A stretch of 64,000 bases of DNA from Alkalimonas mucilaginosa (lineage in GTDB: Bacteria > Pseudomonadota > Gammaproteobacteria > Enterobacterales > Alteromonadaceae). The stretch is taken from assembly GCF_036327005.1 (NCBI RefSeq), contig NZ_JAUGZK010000006.1, forward strand, positions 124,001 through 188,000, in the 5' to 3' direction. Position 1 is the stretch's first letter. Each line of letters starts with the position of its first letter. Under the pieces are notes generated by a model. The model had not been told where the DNA came from and searched no databases. It worked only from the letters and a program-made list of their open reading frames with translations. Shown in pieces: positions 34,685-41,882 of the stretch. The translations under genes and the position numbers were made by a program.

Positions 34685-35017
34685 ATGAACACCACCACAG
34701 CTTTGGAATTACTCAGCCAGGAAGCAGCCCGTCTGATACAGGAAGGAAAAACTCCCAGCCTGGCCTTGCTACGCAGCCGGCTGGGCCGCAAAGTGCCCCC
34801 TGCTGACCTGCTGCCGGCTTTTCAGCAATGGAAGCAACTGCCAACTGCCGCTAAAGCAGTAGCTGTCAACAACCAAACCAGCCCGGTGCCGGCAACTGAA
34901 TTACCAGCGACAGACCTTCTGACGGCCCGAATTGAGCAACTGGAGGCCAAACTAGCCAGGCTGGAGCAGCGCCTGACACGGCTGGAACAACAAGGAGGCA
35001 ACGATGTGGCTGGCTGA
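34685..35017 (+). CDS. Small conserved protein with C-terminal coiled coil
   Basis: I do not recognise a named family. The 110-residue protein has an N-terminal helical domain (about 1-55; LIQEGKTPSLALLRSRLGRKVPPADLLPAFQQW) that resembles small helix-turn-helix folds, a Pro/Thr linker (about 63-77) and a heptad coiled coil at 82-104 (IEQLEAKLARLEQRLTRLEQQ), so it probably forms oligomers. The next gene, for a DUF2310 zinc-ribbon protein, overlaps its end by 14 bases, and the pair is likely cotranscribed; a nucleic-acid role is inference only. Confidence 0.7.
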   Translation: MNTTTALELLSQEAARLIQEGKTPSLALLRSRLGRKVPPADLLPAFQQWKQLPTAAKAVAVNNQTSPVPATELPATDLLTARIEQLEAKLARLEQRLTRLEQQGGNDVAG

Positions 35018-35777
35018 GCTACGGTTTCGGCTGCTTAGCGATACCAGCTATAGCCTGGCAGAACAACACATTCGGCAGTATCTGGAGGCACTGATTTTTC
35101 AGGGCCAATTGATTGGCCGGGAATTTCCGACTTACTTTGCCGACGATCATTTCTGTAGCCGGATTATTTTGCCTGCCGAAGACGCACTAAAACCCCAACA
35201 TCACAGCCTGCGTGGCCAGCAAGCATTAGCAGCCCTGCCTGAAGCTGGCTTGAGTTACCCCAAACTGCAACTGCTGGGACAGGATCTGATGTCCAGCCAT
35301 ACGGATCCCTGTCCATCCGCCACAGGTTATCTGCTGTTTACCAATTTTGCCGAGCAAGTCTCACCACTACGCTGCTGCGAGCACTTTGCCCCCGTGCCTT
35401 TGTATCGGTTAGGTGCCGGTAGTACTACCGATTATGAAGACTTTATTCGCTGGCAGCTGCAATATCAGGCGCTGGATGAAATTCAAATGCAACAGCAGCG
35501 TGTACTGCCCAAAAGCGCCGAAAACGCCTTGCAACAACTACACAGCAAGTTAAACCAGCAAGGCAGGCAACTGGCGAGGCGGGTAGAAAAATTTAGCGGC
35601 AAGACCTGTTATTATTATTTATACAGTGGCAGCAGCCCCGACTGCAGCCTTGAAGCCAGCAAAGCTTGCCCGGGCTGCGGCCTTACCTGGCAGTTGAGCG
35701 ACAGCTGGCATGGCTTATTTCAGTTTCGCTGCGATCACTGCCGGCTCGTATCCAATATCGCCTGGGATTGCCAATAA
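35004..35777 (+). CDS. DUF2310 zinc-ribbon protein, possibly nucleic-acid binding
   Basis: A 257-residue protein matching the DUF2310 family. It ends in a zinc ribbon with ACPGCG (Cys-x2-Cys) at about 223-228 and CDHC at about 244-247, after an RKVEKFSGKTCYYYLYSG-like strand (here RRVEKFSGKTCYYYLYSG). The front holds an HxxD/E-rich globular domain of unknown role. The ATG at 35004 is preceded by AGGAGG inside the upstream gene, a strong coupled start. Its stop lies three bases from the convergent syd stop. Confidence 0.85.
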   Translation: MWLAELRFRLLSDTSYSLAEQHIRQYLEALIFQGQLIGREFPTYFADDHFCSRIILPAEDALKPQHHSLRGQQALAALPEAGLSYPKLQLLGQDLMSSHTDPCPSATGYLLFTNFAEQVSPLRCCEHFAPVPLYRLGAGSTTDYEDFIRWQLQYQALDEIQMQQQRVLPKSAENALQQLHSKLNQQGRQLARRVEKFSGKTCYYYLYSGSSPDCSLEASKACPGCGLTWQLSDSWHGLFQFRCDHCRLVSNIAWDCQ

Positions 35778-35780
35778 CGA

Positions 35781-36332
35781 TCAAAACCCCTCGCTACTGG
35801 CCGGCACAAGCTGCTGCAGAAACTCTCCCAACGAGTCGGCCAGCTTATGCTGGACTTCTTTACCTACCGATTCGGCATACACCTCACCGCTGCTATTTAA
35901 TACCGACACCATCACATTCTCGTCATCGGTCACGGCAACAAAAACAGTTTCACGCTGCCGCAGCCGTCGCTTCATCAAAATATGGCCAATGATGTTTTCT
36001 TTTAAGCGATTACAATCCGCTTCGTGCCAGGGCATCAACAACAACAGCTTGCCTTCCGCATGTTCCGCTGCCAGTCCCCCGCCATAGTACAGCCCATAAA
36101 AGGCTTTAATATCGGCATGCAATGTCAGCTCCAGCGCCTGCTCTACCGCCTGAAAATCCAACCGGGGTTGTTGCAGCACCGGCTGCCAAAGCACCCTATC
36201 ATCACCCTGCGCTTTGATTTCACAAGGCGATGGCAATACTTTGTCACGCTCAGTCAGCAGCGGCTGCTGCTGTTGCTGCGACCACGCCAGGGTACGCTCA
36301 ATAAAATCCTGCCAACTGGCGGCCAGATCCAT
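35781..36332 (-). CDS. syd: SecY-interacting protein Syd
   Basis: Binds the cytoplasmic face of SecY and helps monitor or stabilise the SecYEG complex. The 183-residue protein (E. coli 181) has the family blocks PSPCEI...VLWQPV, ADIKAFYGLYYGGGLAAEHAEGKLLLLMPWHEADCNRLKENIIGHILMKRRLRQ (split here only by my reading), and SGEVYAESVGK near the end. The start at 36332 has AAGGA eight bases upstream; an ATG nine bases earlier is too close to that site. Divergent from queF, as in E. coli. Confidence 0.93.
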   Translation of the reverse strand: MDLAASWQDFIERTLAWSQQQQQPLLTERDKVLPSPCEIKAQGDDRVLWQPVLQQPRLDFQAVEQALELTLHADIKAFYGLYYGGGLAAEHAEGKLLLLMPWHEADCNRLKENIIGHILMKRRLRQRETVFVAVTDDENVMVSVLNSSGEVYAESVGKEVQHKLADSLGEFLQQLVPASSEGF

Positions 36333-36412
36333 GCAATTCATCCTTTTTTTCGGCTGATCCAACATCAGCCACTATGATACAATGCAGGCATTCTAACCCG
36401 AGTGCGGCCACC

Positions 36413-37252
36413 ATGACAAAGCTACAGCCTGAACTGCTGACACAACTGACCCTTGGCAAGGCAACAGACTATGCATCCGACTATGCACCAGAACTGTTGC
36501 AGGCAGTTCCACGCGCACTTGGTCGTGATGAGCTGCAGCTGACAGCAGAACTGCCTTTTGTTGGTCAGGATATCTGGCATGCTTATGAGCTGTCATGGCT
36601 GAACCATAAAGGCAAGCCGGTAGTCGCCCTGGCAACCTTTGTGGTGCCTTTTGATTCTCCCAACCTGATTGAATCGAAATCTTTTAAGTTGTATCTGAAC
36701 AGTCTCAATCAAACCCGCTTTGCCGATCTCGGTCAGGTATTTCGTTTACTGCAGCAGGATTTATCAGCCTGTGCAGGTGCAAAAGTCGACGTCACACTGC
36801 ATAACGTGAATGAGTTGCAGCCCTTTCAACCCACCTGGATCCAGGGACGTTGTCTGGATGACCTGGATATCGAGATAGCCGAATACCGGTATCAGCCAGA
36901 GCAGTTAAAGCTTAAGGCAGATGCAGCCCCCCGGGACGAAAAAGTGTTTTCACATTTGTTGAAATCCAATTGCCTGATCACCAACCAACCCGACTGGGCC
37001 AGTGTCTTTATTCATTACCGCGGCAAAGCAATATGCCATGAGTCACTGCTGCGTTACCTGATTGGTTTTCGCCAGCATAATGAGTTCCATGAACAATGTG
37101 TTGAGCGCATTTTTACCGATATCTGGCAGCAGTGCCAACCCGAGTTTCTGGCGGTCTACGCCCGTTATACCCGTCGTGGAGGTCTGGATATTAATCCACT
37201 GCGTAGCAGTGCCCCTTACAGTGCGCCGGTTATCCGTCTTACCCGCCAGTAA
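36413..37252 (+). CDS. queF: NADPH-dependent 7-cyano-7-deazaguanine reductase
   Basis: Reduces preQ0 to preQ1 in queuosine tRNA modification. It is the long, two-domain YqcD type (279 residues; E. coli 282): the first half carries LIESKSFKLYLNSLNQT, with the Glu-Ser-Lys-Ser motif that binds NADPH, and the second half has catalytic Cys187 in SNCLITNQPDW with Asp194. The start at 36413 lies 80 bases from the divergent syd start; the TATGAT/TACAAT stretch at 36374-36381 is a likely -10 region. Confidence 0.96.
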   Translation: MTKLQPELLTQLTLGKATDYASDYAPELLQAVPRALGRDELQLTAELPFVGQDIWHAYELSWLNHKGKPVVALATFVVPFDSPNLIESKSFKLYLNSLNQTRFADLGQVFRLLQQDLSACAGAKVDVTLHNVNELQPFQPTWIQGRCLDDLDIEIAEYRYQPEQLKLKADAAPRDEKVFSHLLKSNCLITNQPDWASVFIHYRGKAICHESLLRYLIGFRQHNEFHEQCVERIFTDIWQQCQPEFLAVYARYTRRGGLDINPLRSSAPYSAPVIRLTRQ

Positions 37253-37394
37253 TCCGCGAATAGAGCAGGATAACTTTCATCCAAACTTTCAGGAAAAAAC
37301 CAACATAAACCCGCTAAGCAATTGATTACTGGTATTAACACGCTTTATTTAGCAGCGAAAAACTGAAATCGCCTATGAAAACTTTCAGTTTAAC

Positions 37395-37423
37395 TTTCAA
37401 AACAAAACAAATTTGCTTATAAT
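37395..37423 (+). promoter_or_regulatory. Promoter of the candidate RNA
   Basis: A perfect -10 box TATAAT (37418-37423) is spaced 17 bases from TTTCAA (37395-37400), a modest -35. The predicted start is at about 37430, exactly at the foot of a strong hairpin. Confidence 0.6.
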
Positions 37424-37429
37424 TCATGC

Positions 37430-37620
37430 AGCAGTTCAGATGGACTGAGCTGCACTCTGCCAATGGATGCCCCTAATATGCAACACCTTACCTCCACAGA
37501 AGAGCAATCCTGGTTACCTTACTATCTATGTAAGCGATAACCAGCCTGGCGACAACAGCCTCAGAGCTGGCCAGTGACGTCCCTACACCAAACCGGCACA
37601 CCTTGCCGGTTTGCTTTTTT
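37430..37620 (+). ncRNA. Candidate small RNA or attenuated leader, about 190 nt
   Basis: The queF-to-GGDEF gap of 478 bases holds a complete small transcription unit. From the predicted start there is a 5' hairpin (37431-37453, GCAGTTCAG and CTGAGCTGC around loop ATGGA), then a bulged hairpin (37510-37516 with 37538-37544, inner pairing 37519-37522 with 37530-37533), a GC-rich region with CTGGC/GCCAG, and a terminator at 37589-37620. The AnGGA loop and a second ATGGA at 37463-37467 resemble CsrA/RsmA sites, but two sites are few. I recognise no known RNA family. A 25-codon frame (37463-37540) exists but lacks a ribosome site. It could equally be an attenuator for the downstream cyclase gene. 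Confidence 0.55.
37589..37620 (+). terminator. Strong rho-independent terminator
   Basis: CAAACCGGCA (37589-37598) pairs perfectly with TGCCGGTTTG (37604-37613), a 10-base-pair stem with a five-base loop, followed by CTTTTTTG. It ends 110 bases before the next gene. Confidence 0.92.
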
Positions 37621-37730
37621 GTTCCTGGCCCTGGCTGGGTGAATCTTTATCAAACAACTGTCGCAATTCCTGTGCTAGCATATATACTTAAATCCAAGCC
37701 TGTCATTGTATAAACTTTCAAATAATCATC

Positions 37731-39293
37731 ATGGTGATGCCGTTGCAAGACGACCTGAAGCAGCAACTAGAGCATGCGTTAAAGACGCGTAAACAACTGG
37801 AAGACACCTACGAAAGTCAGTTTAAAATTTTAGCCAAATTTGTCTCACGGTTATCCCTGGCATGCAAAGGGCTGGATATTGAGCTGGATAATAAGTTGGC
37901 CAAACTTCGGTTAGAGTTGGCTCGTGGTACTGATTTGGAAAAATTGCTACCGCTGGTCCAGGCATTAAGTGAGGGTTTAAAACACCTTGAAAGCAAGAAT
38001 GAACAGGATCTGCGCCAGCTTCAGCTTGGTTTGAATGAAGCAGGTCAGTTGCTGCAAAAACAGCGCGGCCTACCGGATCAGTTGCGACGAGACTTGCGCG
38101 CCTTGCTGGCCAAAGTCAATGAAAGCTCCCCCACAGTGCATGCGTATCTGCCACACCTGACCGATCTCGCCCGATTGTACCAAAATGCCTTACAAGCCAA
38201 ACAAACACTGGATAACTCAGAAAACCCTGACAACGATCGCTATGGCCATATTTGCCGCCAGATTTCGGTAGAGCTGACCAACTTGCTCAGCGAAATGAGC
38301 TTCGCAGAACAGTTTGCCGCGGATATAGACCGGATCCGGCAATCACTGATGGATCATCTTGGCATTGAAGAGCTGCTAAATGCCTGCCTGAGCACCATCA
38401 CCATTATTGTGGCCAGCATTAACGCTGAACGTCAGTCTGCCCAGCACTTTTTGCTTCAGCTGCACGATACGCTGGAACAAGTGCAAAAGTCGTTAGTATG
38501 CTCACTAAGTCAGTCTACCGCTATTCAGGCCAAGCTCAGTCAGTTGAATCATCAGTTAGGCAAGAAAATTGATGCCTTTAGCAAAGACAGTACCGAGGCC
38601 ACCAGCCTTGAACAATTAAAAGCCCTGGTCAACCAGCGACTGCAGGACATCACCGGTTCGCTTTCCGAAAGAGAACAGTTGGAAAAGCAAGAAAGAGAGC
38701 TGATGGTGAGTTCGTTAAAAGTCATGGAGCATCGCTTGCTTGAGCTGGAGTCTGAAGCACAGCAATTTCAAAAAAAACTGGCGGAACAAAAGTTTCGCAG
38801 TTTGCAGGACGCCCTGACTGAAATTCCCAATCGTGCCGCCTTTGATGAGCGCTTCGAGCTGGAGTTAAAGCGTTATCAGCGCTATGGCACTCCGCTCTGC
38901 ATCGCACTGGGTGATGTTGACCATTTTAAAAGCATTAACGACAACTATGGCCACAGCGCTGGCGACAAGACATTAAAAGTTATCGCCCGGGCTTTAAAAC
39001 AGAGCTTGCGAGAAACAGACTTTATTGCCCGCTACGGCGGTGAAGAATTTATCATCCTGTTTCCTGAAACAAGCTTGCAGGATCTGGAAATGCCACTAAA
39101 CAACCTGCGACAAAAAATAAAGAAAATTCCGTTTAAATTTAAAAATAAAAAAGTACCTATCACTATATCCTTCGGTGCCACCCAACTGGCCGAACACGAT
39201 ACTGTCCGGGCCGCGTTTGATCGTGCCGATGAAGCCTTGTATGAAGCAAAACATGCCGGCAGAGATAAAGTCATATTAAAAATCCCGAAATAA
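37731..39293 (+). CDS. Diguanylate cyclase with long coiled-coil N-terminus
   Basis: A 520-residue predicted cyclic di-GMP synthase. Residues 1-350 are almost entirely helical with heptads and no membrane segment (for example KTRKQLEDTYESQFKILAKF and a strong coil at about 310-355); this part resembles the N-terminal region of cytoplasmic GGDEF proteins seen in Vibrio and relatives but I know no named domain. The GGDEF domain follows: DALTEIPNRAAFDERFE, DVDHFKSINDNYGH, GGEEF at 436-440 and the inhibitory site RETD nine residues before. It sits between queF and ppnN, which are neighbours in E. coli, so it is an insertion into a conserved block. A likely TATACT -10 lies at about 37684. Confidence 0.92.
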   Translation: MVMPLQDDLKQQLEHALKTRKQLEDTYESQFKILAKFVSRLSLACKGLDIELDNKLAKLRLELARGTDLEKLLPLVQALSEGLKHLESKNEQDLRQLQLGLNEAGQLLQKQRGLPDQLRRDLRALLAKVNESSPTVHAYLPHLTDLARLYQNALQAKQTLDNSENPDNDRYGHICRQISVELTNLLSEMSFAEQFAADIDRIRQSLMDHLGIEELLNACLSTITIIVASINAERQSAQHFLLQLHDTLEQVQKSLVCSLSQSTAIQAKLSQLNHQLGKKIDAFSKDSTEATSLEQLKALVNQRLQDITGSLSEREQLEKQERELMVSSLKVMEHRLLELESEAQQFQKKLAEQKFRSLQDALTEIPNRAAFDERFELELKRYQRYGTPLCIALGDVDHFKSINDNYGHSAGDKTLKVIARALKQSLRETDFIARYGGEEFIILFPETSLQDLEMPLNNLRQKIKKIPFKFKNKKVPITISFGATQLAEHDTVRAAFDRADEALYEAKHAGRDKVILKIPK

Positions 39294-39316
39294 CAGCCAT
39301 GGCAAGGGAGCCAGTA

Positions 39317-40675
39317 ATGCATGTACAACTAAACCCGGTCGGTTCAATGAGCCTGTTATCACAGCTGGAAGTAGACCGACTGAAGCAAACCACCAATAAA
39401 GAAGCCTTTCAGCTCTTTCGCAATTGTTGCCTGGCTGTTTTAAATGTTGGTAGCCATACCGACAGCTCAGCCGAAATTTACCAGCAGTTTCAAGATTTCT
39501 CGGTCAACTTACTAAGCCGTGAGCGGGGCATCAAAATAGAGCTTTTTAATCCCCCGACCGATGCCTTTGTTGACGGCCAGATCATTCGGGGTATCCATGA
39601 GCATCTGTTTGCTGTACTAAGGGATATTCTGTTTTACCACACCCAGCTAAAAATTAATGCCAACCGACTGGATCTGAAAAATAGTGCCCATATCACACAC
39701 AGCGTATTTGATATTTTACGCAATGCTCAGGTGCTAAGCTGCAACACCGAGCCTACGATGATCGTCTGTTGGGGCGGACACTCCATCAAAGAAGCAGAAT
39801 ACCAATACACCAAGGATGTCGGCTACCAGTTGGGACTGCGTGGTTTAAACATCTGCACCGGTTGCGGACCTGGTGCCATGAAGGGCCCAATGAAAGGTGC
39901 TACCATAGGCCATAACAAACAACGTATTACCACAGGTCGGTATTTAGGCTTAACCGAACCCAGCATTATTGCCGCTGAGCCGCCCAACCCTATTGTTAAC
40001 GAGCTGGTGATCCTGCCTGATATTGAAAAAAGACTGGAGGCTTTTGTTCGCATAGCACATGGCGTTATCATTTTCCCGGGGGGCGCCGGCACTGCCGAAG
40101 AACTACTGTATTTGCTGGGGATTATGCTGCACGAAGACAACACAGCACAAAAACTCCCTGTGATCCTGACAGGCCCCAAAAGTAGCGAAGGCTATTTCCA
40201 AGAAATCATGCAATTTATTGAGCAAACCCTGGGACAAAAAGCCCTGAACCTGGTGCAAGTCATCATCGATGACCCGGCAGCAGTTGCCAGAGCCTTAAAA
40301 GCCGGCTGTCAGGAAGTGCGGGAGTACCGACGCACTGTTGGTGATGCTTACCATTTCAACTGGACTCTGAAAATCGAATCAGACTTCCAGCAGCCATTTA
40401 TCCCAAACCACACCAATATGGCCGCACTCAACTTGCACCGCAAGCAAGATACCGCAACACTGGCTGCTAATCTGAGGCGTGCGTTCTCTGGCATAGTGGC
40501 CGGCAACGTCAAAGATGAAGGGATACGTGCAATTCAACAGCATGGTCCTTTTCAGTTAAGTGGTGAACCAGAGCTGATGCGTATGATGGATCGCTTACTG
40601 CAAGCCTTTGTCGAGCAAGGACGAATGAAGCTTCCAGGCACAGCATATGAACCTTGCTACAGGATCCTGCAATAA
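39317..40675 (+). CDS. ppnN: Pyrimidine/purine nucleotide 5'-monophosphate nucleosidase PpnN
   Basis: LOG-family enzyme (E. coli YgdH) that splits nucleotide monophosphates into base and ribose 5-phosphate and is activated by (p)ppGpp in E. coli. The 452-residue protein starts MHVQLNPVGSMSLLSQLEVD, as in E. coli, and carries the LOG signature PGGAGTAEELLYLLG in the middle with GCGPGAMKGPMKGA as the substrate loop. The ATG at 39317 has AAGGGAG six bases upstream; the ATG at 39299 is less likely. It follows the cyclase stop after 23 bases and precedes xni by three. Confidence 0.95.
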   Translation: MHVQLNPVGSMSLLSQLEVDRLKQTTNKEAFQLFRNCCLAVLNVGSHTDSSAEIYQQFQDFSVNLLSRERGIKIELFNPPTDAFVDGQIIRGIHEHLFAVLRDILFYHTQLKINANRLDLKNSAHITHSVFDILRNAQVLSCNTEPTMIVCWGGHSIKEAEYQYTKDVGYQLGLRGLNICTGCGPGAMKGPMKGATIGHNKQRITTGRYLGLTEPSIIAAEPPNPIVNELVILPDIEKRLEAFVRIAHGVIIFPGGAGTAEELLYLLGIMLHEDNTAQKLPVILTGPKSSEGYFQEIMQFIEQTLGQKALNLVQVIIDDPAAVARALKAGCQEVREYRRTVGDAYHFNWTLKIESDFQQPFIPNHTNMAALNLHRKQDTATLAANLRRAFSGIVAGNVKDEGIRAIQQHGPFQLSGEPELMRMMDRLLQAFVEQGRMKLPGTAYEPCYRILQ

Positions 40676-40678
40676 ACC

Positions 40679-41497
40679 ATGAGCCACCTAGTATTAATTG
40701 ATGCAATGAATCTGATCAGACGGCTTTATGCCGTGCAAGAGCGGCCTTATCTGCCCTTACCTGATCAGTTAACAGAAGCAACCCAGCAGCAAATCATTAC
40801 GAATACTGTGCAGGCAGTGGAGAAGGCACTACTGGCTATCATTCAGCACTGCGAGCCAACACACCTGTTGTTGGTGTTCGATAGCCAGCAAACGACCTGG
40901 CGCCATCAACTGTACCCGGAGTACAAAGCCAATCGCAGCCCGATGCCTGCTTTGTTGATGCAAGCCTTGCCCGAGCTGCAGCAGCGCATCCAACAACTGG
41001 GTATAGCTATCTATCAACAAGATGGCTTTGAAGCCGATGATATTATCGCCTCGTTGGCACAAAAAATGCGACAACATCAGCAAGAAGTAACGGTGGTATC
41101 AACGGATAAAGGCTACTGCCCTTTGCTCGATAACGGTGTACGCCTCTATGATCACTTTCGCCGGACCTGGCTGGATGATAGTTATGTCCAGCAAAAGTTT
41201 GGCGTCTCAGCCAAACGTCTGATCCGCTATTGGAGTCTGGTTGGCGATAGTACCAACCATATTCCTGGAGTCGCAGGAATAGGCCCGAAAACAGCCCTTG
41301 AGTTATTGCAACTAGGAGAAACCTTTAGCGACATTATCCAACACCCGGACTGCCCGAAAGCCATACGCAGTAAACTTACCGAGCATAAAGCCGATATCCA
41401 GTGTTTTCTGCAATTATTTCAGCCTCGGACCGATCTGGAGCTTGGCCTGAACCTGCAACAATTGCGCTACCCGGTAACAGAGGCTGCCAATGCTTAG
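40679..41497 (+). CDS. xni: Flap endonuclease Xni
   Basis: A 5'-nuclease of the FEN family (E. coli YgdG/ExoIX), homologous to the 5' nuclease domain of DNA polymerase I. The 272-residue protein has LVLIDAMNLIRRLYAV at its start, FDSQQTTWRHQLYPEYKANR, FEADDIIASLA and VSTDKGYCPLLDNGV for the metal sites, and the helix-hairpin-helix GDSTNHIPGVAGIGPKTALELL. The ppnN-xni pairing recalls the ygdH...xni region of E. coli. Its stop overlaps the next gene by eight bases. Confidence 0.93.
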   Translation: MSHLVLIDAMNLIRRLYAVQERPYLPLPDQLTEATQQQIITNTVQAVEKALLAIIQHCEPTHLLLVFDSQQTTWRHQLYPEYKANRSPMPALLMQALPELQQRIQQLGIAIYQQDGFEADDIIASLAQKMRQHQQEVTVVSTDKGYCPLLDNGVRLYDHFRRTWLDDSYVQQKFGVSAKRLIRYWSLVGDSTNHIPGVAGIGPKTALELLQLGETFSDIIQHPDCPKAIRSKLTEHKADIQCFLQLFQPRTDLELGLNLQQLRYPVTEAANA

Positions 41498-41882
41498 AGT
41501 GGTGTTGTTTGTACTGGCAGGTGTAGCACTGTACTTTGTTATTGTGGCCGGCATTCTTCGCTTTTATCCGGACGATCCTGCCCAAATGAACTGGCAAATA
41601 CGGGAAACCTTTAACGCCAAATACATTCAGCAACTGCAGCCAGAACAAGGGGTATTGCAGCAGCAAGTCACAGATCGGCTTGGCGGGCCGGACATCACCC
41701 GCGCTTACCGAAAAAATAGTGTCGTGCATCAACTGTTGTATTACCGTACGCACCGTGCCATTGCAGATGGTATCACCACCGAGGATGAGTGCACCGCCCT
41801 GTTGTTTATCGATCGTAAGCTGGTTGCTATTGGCCATGAAGCCATCGAGTGGTATGAACAACAACGCCCCGGCTCAAACTAA
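41490..41882 (+). CDS. DUF3192-like membrane-anchored protein
   Basis: A 130-residue paralogue of the lipoprotein at 34170. It shares the core pattern VTDRLGGPDITRAYRKNSVVHQLLYYRTHRAIADGITTEDECTALLF with the other copy (LGAPDFTEAF, VLFYRTHH, DGMTTKDECTPLVF), but it has an uncleaved-looking membrane helix (4-24) instead of a lipobox. The ATG has AGAGG six bases upstream inside xni, and its end overlaps the next gene by 29 bases, so the three are a tight unit. Function unknown. Confidence 0.75.
   Translation: MLRVVLFVLAGVALYFVIVAGILRFYPDDPAQMNWQIRETFNAKYIQQLQPEQGVLQQQVTDRLGGPDITRAYRKNSVVHQLLYYRTHRAIADGITTEDECTALLFIDRKLVAIGHEAIEWYEQQRPGSN

Noticed and set aside
37463..37540. 25-codon frame with Trp and Tyr-Tyr codons ahead of a terminator, like an attenuation leader peptide
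   Set aside because: No ribosome site stands before it and the gene downstream is a diguanylate cyclase, not an amino-acid pathway gene.
37430..37620. 6S RNA or cyclic di-GMP riboswitch
   Set aside because: The ends of the RNA do not pair into the 6S rod with its central bubble, and the GEMM riboswitch core sequences are absent.
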